In this document: in pieces, positions 1 through 8,210 of the stretch
How the letters are laid out: every line of letters starts with the position of its first letter
Position numbering within the stretch: position 1 is the first letter of the stretch
Origin: Planosporangium flavigriseum
Lineage (GTDB): Bacteria > Actinomycetota > Actinomycetes > Mycobacteriales > Micromonosporaceae
NCBI RefSeq assembly: GCF_011947225.1
Contig: NZ_JAATVW010000006.1
Span: 124,001-188,000 of the forward strand
Direction of reading: 5' to 3'
DNA length: 64,000 nucleotides
The notes under the pieces: model-generated
The model's database searches: none
The model's input: the letters and a program-made list of their open reading frames with translations, nothing else
What the model was told of the DNA's origin: nothing
Program-made: the position numbers and the translations under genes

Positions 1-1533
1 CGCGGCGGCGATCTCGTCGACCCCGACGAACGCCCCCGGGTCGTACATCCGGGTCTGGGTCGCCGCGTCCACCGGGTCGCGCAGGGCGGTGAGGTCGTGA
101 TGGACGACCAGGAGTGTGCCGCCGGGGGCGACGGCATCGAGCAGGCTGCGCAGGCCGCGCTGGTCGGGCGTGCGCTTGAACGAGCCGTACTGCAGTGAGA
201 CCAGGTGGAAGGGCTCGGTGCCGAAGGGGGTGGGATCGTTGGCGTCGCTGCGTACCAGATGGATGCTGAGCCCGCGGCGCTCGGCCTCGGCGCGTACCCG
301 GGCGAGTGCGTTGCCGGAGATGTCGGTGGCGGTCACCTTCCAGCCGTGTTCGGCCAGCCAGAGGGTGTCGGCGCCCTCGCCGGTGCCGACGTCGAGCGCC
401 CGGCCGGGGGGCAGGTCGGTGACCTCGTCGACGAGTGTGCCGTTGGGGTTGACGCTCCAGACACGGTCCGGGCCCCCGTAGCGGTGGTCCCAGTCGATCT
501 CCTCGCCCGAGGACCGAGCGGCGTCGCGCAGGTCCTCCTCGGCGAGGCTGAAGGCGATCATGGCGCCTACCTGGCTGCCCTGGGCCGCCGACGGCAGCAC
601 CTGCAGGCTGGGGTCGGTGACGTTGCCGGCTGCGTAGATGCCGGGCACGGCGGTCTGGCCACGCGGATCCACTGAGAGGACATCGCCGGCGCCGGTGGGG
701 TGAGCAGTGGTGGTGAGCCCAACCCCGGCCAGCATGTCGGCACGGGCATGGAACCGTGGATTGACCACGACGGTGTCGGCCTCCAGGACGCGACCGTCGA
801 CGAGCTCGACTCCGAAGACCTCGTCGTCGGGCCCCGTAAGGACGCGGTTAACCTCGTTGCGCTCGATGACGAGGCCCGAGGCGGCCAGAGCGTGCAGGAC
901 CTCCTCGTTGAGCCCGGTGGGGTCGTGCAGCACGACGGTCAGCCGGTCGGTCAGGTGCCGCCACAGCGGGGTCGGGTGCATACCCAGGGGGTGGGTGATG
1001 ATCTGCACCAGGCGCTGGTCGCGCACCTCGAAGCCGTGGCAGAACGGGCAGTGCACCACGCCGCGACCCCACTGCGCGGCGACGCCGTCGATCGCGGGCA
1101 GTTCGTCGGTCAGGCCTGTCGCGGCGAGGACACGGCGGGCCACCAGCGCATGCCCACCGGTGAGGTCAAGCCGGAACCGACCGTCGTCGCGACGGTGCAC
1201 CGCCACGACCCGGCCGGTGAGTACCTCTCCGCCGTACGTGCGTACTTCCTCGCGCCCGACCGCCATGAGTTCGCCGGGCGCTGCCCCCTCGTGCCCCAGG
1301 TAGCCGTGCATGTGGACGGCCGGGGCGTTGCGCGGGGCTCCGTCGTCGACCACGATCACGCTGCGCCGCTGGCGGGACATTTGCAGGGCGGCAGCGAGCC
1401 CGGCGGCCGAGCCGCCGATCACGGCGACATCACAGTGACGCTCCATGGTCGGATGCCGAGCGTGATGGTCGGCGTGGTGGTCGACGCCTTCGGGGTCGAC
1501 CAGCTGCTGGCTATCGGCGGCGTGCTCGCTCAT
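1..1533 (-). CDS. Thioredoxin-reductase-like FAD oxidoreductase fused to SAM methyltransferase (3' end outside window)
   Basis: The first half is a thioredoxin-reductase-type flavoprotein: a dinucleotide-binding GGSAAG motif near residue 41 and a redox pair CPFC at about residues 162-165, followed by the second nucleotide-binding region. From about residue 360 it continues as a class I methyltransferase with the SAM-binding motif ALDVGAGEG near residue 380. Fusions of these two domains are known in actinobacteria; the substrate is not known. The ATG at 1533 has a weak ribosome binding site. The frame is open to base 1, so 511 codons are visible and the C-terminus is missing. The gene is divergent from the XRE-cupin regulator at 1611, its probable regulator. 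Confidence 0.85.
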   Translation of the reverse strand, partial: MSEHAADSQQLVDPEGVDHHADHHARHPTMERHCDVAVIGGSAAGLAAALQMSRQRRSVIVVDDGAPRNAPAVHMHGYLGHEGAAPGELMAVGREEVRTYGGEVLTGRVVAVHRRDDGRFRLDLTGGHALVARRVLAATGLTDELPAIDGVAAQWGRGVVHCPFCHGFEVRDQRLVQIITHPLGMHPTPLWRHLTDRLTVVLHDPTGLNEEVLHALAASGLVIERNEVNRVLTGPDDEVFGVELVDGRVLEADTVVVNPRFHARADMLAGVGLTTTAHPTGAGDVLSVDPRGQTAVPGIYAAGNVTDPSLQVLPSAAQGSQVGAMIAFSLAEEDLRDAARSSGEEIDWDHRYGGPDRVWSVNPNGTLVDEVTDLPPGRALDVGTGEGADTLWLAEHGWKVTATDISGNALARVRAEAERRGLSIHLVRSDANDPTPFGTEPFHLVSLQYGSFKRTPDQRGLRSLLDAVAPGGTLLVVHHDLTALRDPVDAATQTRMYDPGAFVGVDEIAAA

Positions 1534-1574
1534 GGGTGTGACGCTACGGCGTCCCGGCGATCTGAGCAAAGACC

Positions 1575-1591
1575 CTTGCAGAATTAGCAAG
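1575..1591. promoter_or_regulatory. Candidate operator between divergent fusion gene and XRE-cupin gene
   Basis: CTTGCAGAATTAGCAAG is an inverted repeat with CTTGCA/AGCAAG-type arms around an AT centre, in the 77-bp gap between the two divergent genes. XRE-cupin regulators commonly bind such short TTGC..GCAA palindromes. Its position fits autoregulation plus control of the flavoprotein-methyltransferase. The assignment to this regulator is inferred. Confidence 0.5.
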
Positions 1592-1610
1592 AGAGGGCCA
1601 GGATGGGGAC

Positions 1611-2168
1611 ATGAGCGAAGTCGCGGACGTCGAGGCCCTGGCCCGCTCGCGTCTGCGCAGCTTGCGCAGCACTCTGGGATATTCCCTCGACGAGTTGGCC
1701 GAGCGAACCAACCTCAGCCCGTCCACCATCAGCCGCGTCGAGACGGGCAAGCGCACCCTGAGCATTGACGTGCTCGTGCCGCTGGCCAACGCCCTGCAGG
1801 TGAGTCTCGATGTGCTCTTCGAGGTGCCGACCGACGACGACGTCGTCATCCGTCCCGTCGCGCACAGCAGCGGCGCGCGCACGACATGGCTGCTGAGCCG
1901 TCCAGACGGGCGCACGGTTGCGATGAAGATGCGCCTCGAGCCGTCCGAAGTGCCGCCCAGCCAACGGGTGCACCCGGGCCACGACTGGTTTCTAGTGCTG
2001 GAGGGACGCGTGCGGTTGTGGCTGGGCGAGCGACAGATCGACGTCGACGCGGGCGAGGCGGCGGAGTTCGCGACGATGGTCCCGCATGCGATCACAGCAC
2101 CGGGCGGTCCAGCCGAGCTGATCATGGTTTTCGACCGCGACGGACAGCGCGCGCACGTACACCAGTGA
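1611..2168 (+). CDS. XRE-family regulator with C-terminal cupin domain
   Basis: 185 residues. Residues about 12-66 form an HTH_3 domain (SLDELAERTNLSPSTISRVE), and residues about 105-180 form a single cupin barrel containing RVHPGHDWFLVLEGRVRL. This two-domain layout is that of one-component regulators that sense a small ligand in the cupin pocket. The ATG is preceded by GGATGGGG. It is divergent from the FAD/methyltransferase gene, with a palindrome between them, so it probably controls that gene and itself. The ligand cannot be read from the sequence. Confidence 0.88.
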   Translation: MSEVADVEALARSRLRSLRSTLGYSLDELAERTNLSPSTISRVETGKRTLSIDVLVPLANALQVSLDVLFEVPTDDDVVIRPVAHSSGARTTWLLSRPDGRTVAMKMRLEPSEVPPSQRVHPGHDWFLVLEGRVRLWLGERQIDVDAGEAAEFATMVPHAITAPGGPAELIMVFDRDGQRAHVHQ

Positions 2169-2514
2169 AACTCGGCAGGCGACGGAGGCCGAGCAGCGGT
2201 ACAGCACAGAAGTACAGCAACCGCGTCGACCGTAGCTGGCCGCATCGGGCCGCAGGCGCCGCCTGACCTCGTCCCCGGCCGGTAGCGACCTCTCTGCCGA
2301 TATTTGACACGGAAGCGGTCAGCTGAGCCGCGTGTCGGCGGGGAACACTCACGCCTGCGGCGAGCAGTTGCAGCTTCTCGTAGTCCTCCGTGCGGCGGGG
2401 GAGCGGTGAGTGTGAGCAGTGCTTGGGGCTGGTCCTCGGTGAACAGCACCTGGCAGCGGGATTCGATCCGGTGAGTTGGCCGCAAGCTCGTTTCTTAATC
2501 GCGTGGTGGCGACG
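2169..2514. other. Gene-free stretch
   Basis: I see no convincing coding frame on either strand. An imperfect inverted repeat near 2305-2336 (GACAC...GTGTC arms) could terminate the XRE-cupin transcript, but it has no T-tract and is weak. Confidence 0.4.
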
Positions 2515-2736
2515 CTAGTGCCGAACCCAGCCAATGAAGCGTGCGTGCAGGTCGCCAGCGGGAATGTCGCCGAGATCGGAGCACGCGTCGATGAGGGCTG
2601 AGCCGAGCACCAGAGTGAGGCTGACGGGTGCGTCGGTGTACTGGGCGAGGAGTTGACGCCGCCGTGTCGGACAAGGCCACGGCAGGGAGCAGCCCCCGCA
2701 GATCCAGCTACCGCGCACCGGCAGATGGCTGGTCAT
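2515..2736 (-). CDS. Cys-rich microprotein (CxxC-x5-C), unknown function
   Basis: 73 residues starting MTSHLPVRGSW. The motif CGGCSLPWPC near residues 13-22 gives a CxxC plus a third Cys in a Pro-Trp-Pro-Cys context, followed by an amphipathic helix and a C-terminal FIGWVR. Proteins of this kind are frequent in Micromonosporaceae and are sometimes labelled 'flavin reductase', but at 73 residues there is no room for such a fold; I treat the function as unknown, possibly metal binding. It is divergent from the GntR gene at 3151 and shares its operator-rich upstream region. Longer in-frame starts exist upstream, but the ATG at 2736 matches the usual length. Confidence 0.7.
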   Translation of the reverse strand: MTSHLPVRGSWICGGCSLPWPCPTRRRQLLAQYTDAPVSLTLVLGSALIDACSDLGDIPAGDLHARFIGWVRH

Positions 2737-3045
2737 TGGGTACGCCGTGACTTCGTGGAGGATTCCGCGACGATTGGATGTCCGGTGCTGTTGCTGTGAC
2801 TTTTTGCGGCAACCTCGACGCTCGGTCCGGTCGCGGCCCAGGGGCACGACAGGCACGCGGCGGTGCCCGGCAGGAGGGGTAGCCTCACCCACCGTCGACT
2901 TGGTCGCTCCACGGATGTCTCCCTCTGATGCGGTTGGAGGCGGGGCATCGCCGGCCTGGCGTCGATCGCAGCGGACCGGCGCGCCCCGCCTGGGACTCAC
3001 GGCGCCAGAGGTTGCCGACCTTCCGGGATCCGCGCCGTCCCGAAG

Positions 3046-3096
3046 AAGACGTTACTGAAGTAACTGGAGTAACGGAAGGTACTGGGCAAACGTCTT
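3046..3096. promoter_or_regulatory. Nested palindromes, probable GntR operator/promoter region
   Basis: Within the 2737-3150 gap, GTTACTGAAGTAAC (3051-3064) is a palindrome, AGTAAC and TACT repeats follow at 3068-3083, and an outer pair AAGACGTT (3046-3053) / AACGTCTT (3089-3096) brackets the set. The cluster lies 55-105 bp upstream of the GntR start and on the promoter side of the divergent microprotein gene. Small GntR repressors bind such repeats, so autoregulation is likely. The rest of the gap (2737-3045) shows nothing I can name. Confidence 0.6.
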
Positions 3097-3150
3097 TTAG
3101 TGCAGTTGGTGGGGATGGGAGAATGTCGCTGCCGACCTTCTGGAGCTCCT

Positions 3151-3372
3151 ATGCCGATCCCGCCTACCGCCCGACAGATGGCAGACGACATCGCGGAGCG
3201 AATCCGCCGTGGCGAGTACTCGCCCGGCACGAAGCTGCCGCCCGCCCGGGAACTCGCCGACCTGTACGCGGTGTCGCTGTCGACCGCCCAGCGTGTCCAA
3301 CTCATCCTCAAGGAACGCGGCCTGGTCGTGGGGCGCCAGGGCGATGGCGTGTACGTGGCGGAGGGCCGCTAG
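3151..3372 (+). CDS. Small GntR-family winged-helix repressor (DNA-binding domain only)
   Basis: 73 residues made of just the GntR winged helix: ADDIAERIRRGEYSPGTKLP, then PARELADLYAVSLSTAQRV and the wing RGLVVGRQGDGVYV. The effector-binding domain of full GntR proteins is absent. Stand-alone wings of this type are common on actinomycete integrative elements (KorSA-like control), which fits the selC fragment 170 bp downstream. The ATG at 3151 is chosen over an upstream ATG because TGGAGCTCCT precedes it and the family starts here. Confidence 0.8.
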   Translation: MPIPPTARQMADDIAERIRRGEYSPGTKLPPARELADLYAVSLSTAQRVQLILKERGLVVGRQGDGVYVAEGR

Positions 3373-3540
3373 CCGAGGTCGAGTTGAACGGCCATCGGAT
3401 CGTGATCGGAAGGCTCCGTGGAACTGGGGACGTCAGGGGAGCGATGAGCCGTCGAGTGAGTGCCGTGGCGCCGGTGGCGGCAAATCGGTGGCATCGAGTG
3501 TCTGTCCCTCAGCGTCCGCCCTGCTGACACTGGGTCCACG

Positions 3541-3610
3541 ACTCGGTCTTCAAAACCGATGTGGCCCGGGATCCGGGTCAGGGGGGTTCGATTCCCGTCC
3601 GCCTCCGCCA
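3541..3610 (+). pseudogene. selC: tRNA-Sec (UCA) 3' fragment, probable attachment-site scar
   Basis: The segment has an anticodon arm with loop CTTCAAA (anticodon UCA), a long variable arm (3562-3578, GGCCCGG/CCGGGTC arms), a T loop TTCGATT and the 3' acceptor strand TCCGCCTCC followed by GCCA. These are hallmarks of selenocysteine tRNA. The matching 5' acceptor strand (GGAGGCGG) and a D arm are missing: the 60 bases upstream do not pair. The T stem also has a G.G mismatch. A 3' half alone is what an integrase leaves at the far end of an element inserted into a tRNA gene; since this is the plus-strand 3' piece, the element would lie to the left (bases below about 3541). Confidence 0.7.
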
Positions 3611-5094
3611 CCAGCACCGACAGCCGAGGGCGCCCGGTTGGACCGGCGCTTGAATCGCAGCACGCCGTCGTCGATCCGGCCGTACCGTAGCGCCACCACG
3701 TCGTGCGCGTAGCTCATGCCGAGCCGCCACGGCGCCCGGGAGCCGGCTCTCGGGAACTCGTCGATGGAGCGCAGCACGTACCCGGCCGCGAAGTCCAGCA
3801 GCGGCTGTTCCGTGACGCCCAGGTCGTCGTTGGTCGGGACGCACTGGTCGTACCCGTGGGCGTCCAGGTGGCGCAGCAACCGGACGACGTACTCGCTGAC
3901 CAGGTCGGCCTTGAGTGTCCAGGACGCGTTCGTGTACCCGATGGTGAACGCGAAGTTCGGCACGCCGGACAGCATCATGCCCTTGTACGCCATGGTCTCC
4001 GGCAGCGAGACGTCGCGGCCGTCGACGCTGAGCTGCATGCCGCCGAACGCCAGCAGGCGCAGCCCGGTGGCGGTCACGACGATGTCCGCCTCGAGTTCGG
4101 CGCCGGACTCCAGCCGCAAGCCGGTCTCGGTGAACTCCTTGATGCGGTCGGTAACCACCGAGGCCTTGCCGTGCTTGATCGCCTTGAACAGGTCGCCGTC
4201 GGGCACCACGCACAGCCGCTGGTCCCACGGGTTGTAGTACGGGGCGAAGTGGGTGTCGACCTCGTACCCCGCCGGCAGTTGCTTGATCGCGGCCTTGCGG
4301 AGCATCGACTTCACCAGTTTCGGCCGGCGCTGGCTGAGCTGGTAGAACAGCGTGCTGAGGGCGACGTTCTTCCACCGGGTGACCGGGTACGCGCGGCGTA
4401 CGCCGAGCACGCTGCGCAGCCCGTTCGCGATCGGGTCCTCCGCCGGTAGGGCCGTGATGTAGGTGGGGGAGCGCTGCAGCATCGTCACGTGGGCGGCCCG
4501 GTCGGTCATGGCCGGCACCAGCGTCACGGCCGTCGCACCGCTGCCGATCACGACGACCTTCTTGCCGGTGTAGTCGAGGTCGGCCGGCCATTGCTGCGGG
4601 TGGACGACCGTGCCGCCGAACTGCTCGATGCCCGGGAAGTCCGGCGTGTGGCCGGCGTCGTAGCGGTAGTAGCCGCTGCAGACGTACAGGAAGTGAGCGG
4701 TCAGCCGGACCGGTTCGCCGTCGTGGACCGCCTCCACCGTCCAGCGCGCATCATCCGTGGACCACGATGCGTGGGTCACCCGGTGCCCGAAGCGGATGTG
4801 CCGGTCGATGCCGGCTTCGGCGGCGGTGTCACGGATGTACCGGAGGATCGACGGTCCGTCCGCGATCGCCTTCGCCTGCGTCCACGGCCGGAACCGGTAG
4901 CCGAGGGTGTGCATGTCCGAGTCCGACCGCACGCCGGGGTACCGGAACAGATCCCACGTCCCGCCGATGGCGTCGCGCGCTTCCAGGATCGCGTAGGACC
5001 GTCTGGGGAAAGCCGACTGGAGGTGGTGCGCGGCGCCGATGCCGGACAGCCCGGCGCCGACGATCAGCACGTCGACGTGTTCGGTGGTGGTCAT
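3550..5094 (-). CDS. Flavin-containing / Baeyer-Villiger-type monooxygenase (EthA-like)
   Basis: 514 residues. The N-terminal FAD motif is VGAGLSGIG at about residues 12-20, the NADPH motif IGSGATAV is near residue 180, and the BVMO fingerprint FxGxxxHxxxWP is present as FGGTVVHPQQWP just before it. Family members insert oxygen into ketones or oxidise S/N atoms; the substrate is unknown. It is the last gene of a four-gene operon (ATGA overlap with the SDR at 5094). The last ~20 residues (from GGGGGRESNPP on) are translated from the selC fragment, so the native C-terminus has probably been replaced. Confidence 0.88.
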   Translation of the reverse strand: MTTTEHVDVLIVGAGLSGIGAAHHLQSAFPRRSYAILEARDAIGGTWDLFRYPGVRSDSDMHTLGYRFRPWTQAKAIADGPSILRYIRDTAAEAGIDRHIRFGHRVTHASWSTDDARWTVEAVHDGEPVRLTAHFLYVCSGYYRYDAGHTPDFPGIEQFGGTVVHPQQWPADLDYTGKKVVVIGSGATAVTLVPAMTDRAAHVTMLQRSPTYITALPAEDPIANGLRSVLGVRRAYPVTRWKNVALSTLFYQLSQRRPKLVKSMLRKAAIKQLPAGYEVDTHFAPYYNPWDQRLCVVPDGDLFKAIKHGKASVVTDRIKEFTETGLRLESGAELEADIVVTATGLRLLAFGGMQLSVDGRDVSLPETMAYKGMMLSGVPNFAFTIGYTNASWTLKADLVSEYVVRLLRHLDAHGYDQCVPTNDDLGVTEQPLLDFAAGYVLRSIDEFPRAGSRAPWRLGMSYAHDVVALRYGRIDDGVLRFKRRSNRAPSAVGAGGGGGRESNPPDPDPGPHRF

Positions 5095-5945
5095 CGCACC
5101 GACTCCCGCTGCCGGCCCCGGGCTCGCGACATCACGCCGGAGATCACGGAGTAGTAGTGGGTGGGCGTGATCCGGGCGAGCGCGTCGAACAGGTACGCGT
5201 CCGGGCCGACGAGGATGCGCGCCTTACCGCGCTCCACCCCGTGGTGGATGATCTGCGCCGCCTTGTCCGGCGAGGTCATCGTCATGGCCTCGAACTGTTC
5301 CGCCATCTGTTCCTTGGTTCTTCCCAGCCCCTCGGGATCCTTGCGGATCCGCGCGTTACGGGCGATGTTCGTGGTGATGCCGCCGGGGTGCACGGTGACG
5401 GCGCGTACGCCGGTGCCACGCAACTCCTGGCGCAGCGCCTCGGTGAAGCCGCGGACGGCGAACTTCGCCGCGCAGTAGGCGCTCTGGTAGGGCATGCCCA
5501 GCAGACCGTACACGCTGGAGGTGTTCACGATGGCGCCGTCGTCCTGGCGGGCGAGGATCGGCAGGAAGGCCCGGGTGCCGTTGACCACGCCGTGGAAGTT
5601 GATGTCGTGCAGCCAGTCGTCGTCCTCCGGTACCGCGTCGAGGACGGACGAGGTCACCGCGACCCCGGCGTTGTTGAACACGGCGGCGAGGGGTGCCGGC
5701 AGCCACGCGCGTACCTCGTCGGCGAACCGGAGTTGGTCGGCCGCGTCGCGGACGTCGAGGACCCGGGTGAGCGCCGGACCGCGCAGCGACTCCGCGGTCT
5801 CCTTGAGCCCGGCTTCATCGAGGTCGGCGATGGCGACGGGCGAGCCGAGCGCCGACAGTCGCCGGGCGAGGCTGCGGCCGATGCCCGACGCCGCGCCGGT
5901 GATGACCACCGGGCGGCCGGTGATCCTAGAAACTGGTCGAGGCAT
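5091..5945 (-). CDS. Short-chain dehydrogenase/reductase
   Basis: 284 residues from the ATG at 5945, preceded by AAGGAG at ideal spacing; a start 42 bp upstream is possible but lacks a site. The cofactor motif TGAASGIG is at residues 16-23, NNAG at 91-94, and the catalytic set is Ser144 (NTSSVYG), Tyr157 and Lys161. The length is normal for a classical SDR. It probably interconverts an alcohol and a ketone, making or using the substrate of the adjacent monooxygenase. Its start overlaps the hydrolase 3' end by 20 bp and its stop overlaps the monooxygenase start (ATGA). Confidence 0.9.
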   Translation of the reverse strand: MPRPVSRITGRPVVITGAASGIGRSLARRLSALGSPVAIADLDEAGLKETAESLRGPALTRVLDVRDAADQLRFADEVRAWLPAPLAAVFNNAGVAVTSSVLDAVPEDDDWLHDINFHGVVNGTRAFLPILARQDDGAIVNTSSVYGLLGMPYQSAYCAAKFAVRGFTEALRQELRGTGVRAVTVHPGGITTNIARNARIRKDPEGLGRTKEQMAEQFEAMTMTSPDKAAQIIHHGVERGKARILVGPDAYLFDALARITPTHYYSVISGVMSRARGRQRESVR

Positions 5946-6846
5946 CGGTGCTCCTTGCCGGTGCGGGACGCCCGCCACGACGGGCATGATCGTCGATGAG
6001 GCCGAGAAGGGTCGGCCACGCGCCCTCCGGTAGATCGTGGCCCATTCCGCGGATGGTTTCCAACCGGGCGCCCGTGATCGCCCGCGCGGTGGCCGCTCCG
6101 CCGGTCGGATGGACCATGCGGTCGCGGTCGCCGTGGATCACCAGCGTCGGGGCGGTGACCGCCCGCAGCTGCGCTGTCCGGTCACCGGAGCGGAAGATCG
6201 CGCCGAGTTGGCGGCCGGTACCCGCCGACGAGGGATCGCGGTCCCAGCCCACGCCGGCTAGCTCACGTACAAAGGCCTCGTCGAACGGGAAGCCGTGCGA
6301 GCCGATGTGCCGGAAGATCTGTACGGACCGGTCCATCGCCGCCTGCCGGCTCTCCGGCGGGCGTCCGGCCATCAACCGCCACGTGGACAGCGCGGGCCGT
6401 CCGACGCGGCGCGCTCCGGTCGTCGACATGATCGAAGTGAGCGTGCGCACCCGGTGCGGATGCAGGGCCGCGACGGTCTGCGCGATCATGCCGCCCATCG
6501 AGATGCCGACGAGGTGAGCCTGGCCGTACCCGAGCGCGTCGAGCAGGCCCACGGTGTCGATGGCCAGGTCAGTGAGGTCGTACTGCTCTGCCGGCCAGCG
6601 CCTGGTCATGATCGCGGGCAGGCTGGGCGGGCGGAACCGGAGGTGGGTCGAGGCGCCGACATCGCGGTTGTCGAAGCGGACGACCCGGTAGCCCCGCGCG
6701 GCCAGCTGCTCGCAGAACGCCGCCGGCCAGCTGTGCAACTGCTGGCCCAGTCCGGCGACCAGGACGAGCGGTTCGGCGCCGGGGTCGCCGAACTGCTCGT
6801 ACGCCAGGGTGATGCCGCGCCCGACGTCGACCATCTGCTCGGTCAT
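5926..6846 (-). CDS. Alpha/beta hydrolase
   Basis: 306 residues. The nucleophile elbow is GISMGG with Ser116; the oxyanion region is AGLGQQ near residue 32, the acid is in HGDRDRMV and the base in GMGHDLPEG. These are the marks of an esterase/lipase-type alpha/beta hydrolase. It sits second in the operon with ATGA overlap to the P450 stop and a 20-bp overlap with the SDR start. Placed downstream of a Baeyer-Villiger enzyme it could open the ester formed, but this is inference. An in-frame open stretch continues upstream to 7623, but it is the P450 gene read in another frame. Confidence 0.9.
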   Translation of the reverse strand: MTEQMVDVGRGITLAYEQFGDPGAEPLVLVAGLGQQLHSWPAAFCEQLAARGYRVVRFDNRDVGASTHLRFRPPSLPAIMTRRWPAEQYDLTDLAIDTVGLLDALGYGQAHLVGISMGGMIAQTVAALHPHRVRTLTSIMSTTGARRVGRPALSTWRLMAGRPPESRQAAMDRSVQIFRHIGSHGFPFDEAFVRELAGVGWDRDPSSAGTGRQLGAIFRSGDRTAQLRAVTAPTLVIHGDRDRMVHPTGGAATARAITGARLETIRGMGHDLPEGAWPTLLGLIDDHARRGGRPAPARSTDASTSF

Positions 6847-8189
6847 GACGCCACCTCGCTGCGCTCGGCGGTCGCGGTCGCGAGCGGCGGCGCCACCCGG
6901 CGGTGCACCACCGCCAGGCCTCCCTTTGCCGGGGCATTGGCGATGCCGCGGGAGTGCCGTCGCTCGTCGGGTTCGTCGGTCGGTTCCAGCGTGAAGTCGC
7001 GCAGCAGCGTGCGCAGGACGACGTTCATCTCCATGTTCGCGAACGCCGCCCCGATGCAGCGCCGGGTGCCGCCGCCGAAGGGTATCCACTCGTACAGGTC
7101 CGGTTTCGTGTGGAGGAAGCGCGACGGGTCGAACCTTCGCGCGTTCGGGAAGACCGCGTCGTCGTCGTGGATCAGGGCGATGCTGACCATCACCGTGTAC
7201 CCCTTGGGGATCGTCCACCGGCCGAGTGGCAAGCTCTCGGCCTTCACCTTGCGCCCCACGATGTCGATGACCGGCCGGGTGCGCTGCACCTCGACGATCG
7301 TTGCCTCGCGCAGCGCCTTGCCGCCCGCGTCCACCTCCGCGACCAGGTCGCGCAGGACCGCCGGGTGGCGGCGGATCCGTTCGATCGCCCAGGCCAGCGT
7401 CGTGGCCGTCGTCTCGTGCCCGGCGGACAGCAGGGCGAGCAGCTCGTCGGCGATCTCGCTGTGGCTCATCGGTGAGCCGTCGTCGTAGCGGCTCTGCACC
7501 ATCATCGCGAGGATGTCGTCGCGCTGGTCGAGCTGAGCGTCCTGCTCCGCCTTGGCGATCAGTCGTTCCACGATGGCGTCGTACTCGCGGCGCATCGCCC
7601 AGAACCGGCCCCACGGGCTCCACCGGCCCCAGTCGACCGTGGGGACGGGGAGCACGGCCAGCCGGGAGCCGAGCGTGACCATCGCCGGAAGCAGCTCACG
7701 GAGCTGCGTGAACTCCGCGCCCTCGGCGCCGAACACGGCCCGCAGGATGACATTGAGCGTGATGCGCATCATCGACGGCATGGTGGCGAAGGCCCGGCCT
7801 TCCGACCAGGAGGCCAGTTCGCGTACCGTCTCCTCCTCGACGATCGTCTCGTACGCGGCGAGCCGGCGGCCGTGGAACGGCGGGACGAGCAGCTTGCGTC
7901 GCCTGCGGTGCTCCTCCCCGGTGAGCGCGAACATCGAGCCGGGGCCGAGGACCCGCCCGAGGTTGGGCTCCAGATTTTCGGCGACGTCGGTACGGGTCTG
8001 GAACAGTTGCTTGATCTCGGCGGGGTCGCTGATGACCACGGAGCGGCCGAAGACCGGCATGGTGATGGTGAAGGTGTCACCGTAGCGGTCGCGACGCCGG
8101 TACATGCCGCGATTCGGCGCGGCCAGCGCGTAGGCGACCTGCATGAAGCGCGGAGTCGACGGGCCTGGAGGAAGCGTCGCAGTTGTCAT
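6843..8189 (-). CDS. Cytochrome P450
   Basis: 448 residues from the ATG at 8189; GGAAGGTG lies about 11 bp upstream. The I-helix motif is AGHETT, the ExxR motif is EVQR, and the haem-ligand loop is FGGGTRRCIG with Cys378. It begins with PPGPSTPRFM and has no membrane anchor, so it is a soluble class I enzyme that needs separate ferredoxin and reductase, neither of which is in the operon. First gene of the P450-hydrolase-SDR-monooxygenase operon, transcribed from a region with two TetR-type palindromes. Confidence 0.93.
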   Translation of the reverse strand: MTTATLPPGPSTPRFMQVAYALAAPNRGMYRRRDRYGDTFTITMPVFGRSVVISDPAEIKQLFQTRTDVAENLEPNLGRVLGPGSMFALTGEEHRRRRKLLVPPFHGRRLAAYETIVEEETVRELASWSEGRAFATMPSMMRITLNVILRAVFGAEGAEFTQLRELLPAMVTLGSRLAVLPVPTVDWGRWSPWGRFWAMRREYDAIVERLIAKAEQDAQLDQRDDILAMMVQSRYDDGSPMSHSEIADELLALLSAGHETTATTLAWAIERIRRHPAVLRDLVAEVDAGGKALREATIVEVQRTRPVIDIVGRKVKAESLPLGRWTIPKGYTVMVSIALIHDDDAVFPNARRFDPSRFLHTKPDLYEWIPFGGGTRRCIGAAFANMEMNVVLRTLLRDFTLEPTDEPDERRHSRGIANAPAKGGLAVVHRRVAPPLATATAERSEVAS

Positions 8190-8210
8190 GGAGCCAGCAC
8201 CTTCCCGGCG

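Noticed and set aside
3500-3610. A complete functional tRNA-Sec gene
   Set aside because: The 5' acceptor strand and D arm cannot be found within 100 bases upstream of the anticodon; a GGAGGCGG at 2936 is 600 bp away and its context does not fold.
5926-7623. A 565-codon hydrolase with long N-terminus
   Set aside because: The upstream part is the P450 gene in another frame; the hydrolase starts at 6846 with an ATGA overlap.
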